Shown: one piece after another, positions 63,839-64,000 of the stretch | Layout: the number at the start of each line of letters is the position of its first letter | Position numbering within the stretch: position 1 is the first letter of the stretch | Source of the DNA: an uncultured Paraprevotella sp. | GTDB taxonomy: Bacteria; Bacteroidota; Bacteroidia; Bacteroidales; Bacteroidaceae | Reading direction: 5' to 3' | DNA length: 64,000 nucleotides | Assembly (NCBI GenBank): GCA_947177395.1 | Contig: CAMWUI010000006.1 | Span: 1 to 64,000, forward strand | The notes under the pieces: model-generated | What the model was told of the DNA's origin: nothing | The model's database searches: none | What the model saw: only the letters and a program-made list of their open reading frames with translations | Translations under genes and position numbers: made by a program

Positions 63839-64000
63839 TTATTCATTTCGGGACGTGATATCCTGAATTTCCTGTGTGCATGCTTTTATTTGTTCCCCAC
63901 TTCGTTCGTGTGCAGACAGGCGCACGTCGTAAGAGGCTATCCGGGACAATATCTCGCGGCGTTTCAGTTCCAGCTGCAACTGCCTTTTCTTCAGGATCTC
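63839..64000 (-). CDS. C-terminal fragment of a coding sequence running off the window
   Basis: Open minus-strand frame ...EILKKRQLQLELKRREILSRIASYDVRLSAHERSGEQIKACTQEIQDITSRNE*; helical, charged. Confidence 0.4.
   Translation of the reverse strand, partial: EILKKRQLQLELKRREILSRIASYDVRLSAHERSGEQIKACTQEIQDITSRNE

Overview
This 64-kb window is a Bacteroidales-type chromosome segment. Supporting evidence: TAnnTTTG -7 promoter boxes, a T9SS porU-porV pair, Wza/SLBB and fimbrillin families, and a minus-strand tmRNA encoding the tag GENNYALAA. Core genes present: nnrD/E, hpt, adk, obgE, pgeF, AICAR formyltransferase, purB, an RluB-type pseudouridine synthase, asnS, rplM-rpsI, rpsB-tsf, ispF, nadD, gmk, yicC, fur-like/purA, DPP III and recQ. 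Three accessory blocks stand out. (1) Two tandem paralogous type-V-pilus-like operons (about 6.4-12.6 and 13.5-26.6 kb). The first lacks all recognisable pilin subunit genes, and the two share a ~1.06-kb perfectly identical stretch inside otherwise diverged OmpA-like genes. (2) A polysaccharide assembly cluster (sugar transferase, Wza, Wzz, Wzy, Wzx, acyltransferase) with no other glycosyltransferases. (3) A compact GNAT-like / DUF3440 PAPS-reductase (IbrA-like) / ParB-like (IbrB-like) cassette between core genes; this is my best candidate for a poorly described biochemical system. Non-coding structures include a 44-bp perfect inverted repeat flanking ~250 bp, a 24-bp tandem array, a compound inverted-repeat cluster at 28.2 kb, and a dispersed ~61-bp intergenic repeat. 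No tRNA, rRNA, CRISPR array, IS element or transposase was recognised. All assignments come from reading the sequence and recalled family knowledge; no searches were run.
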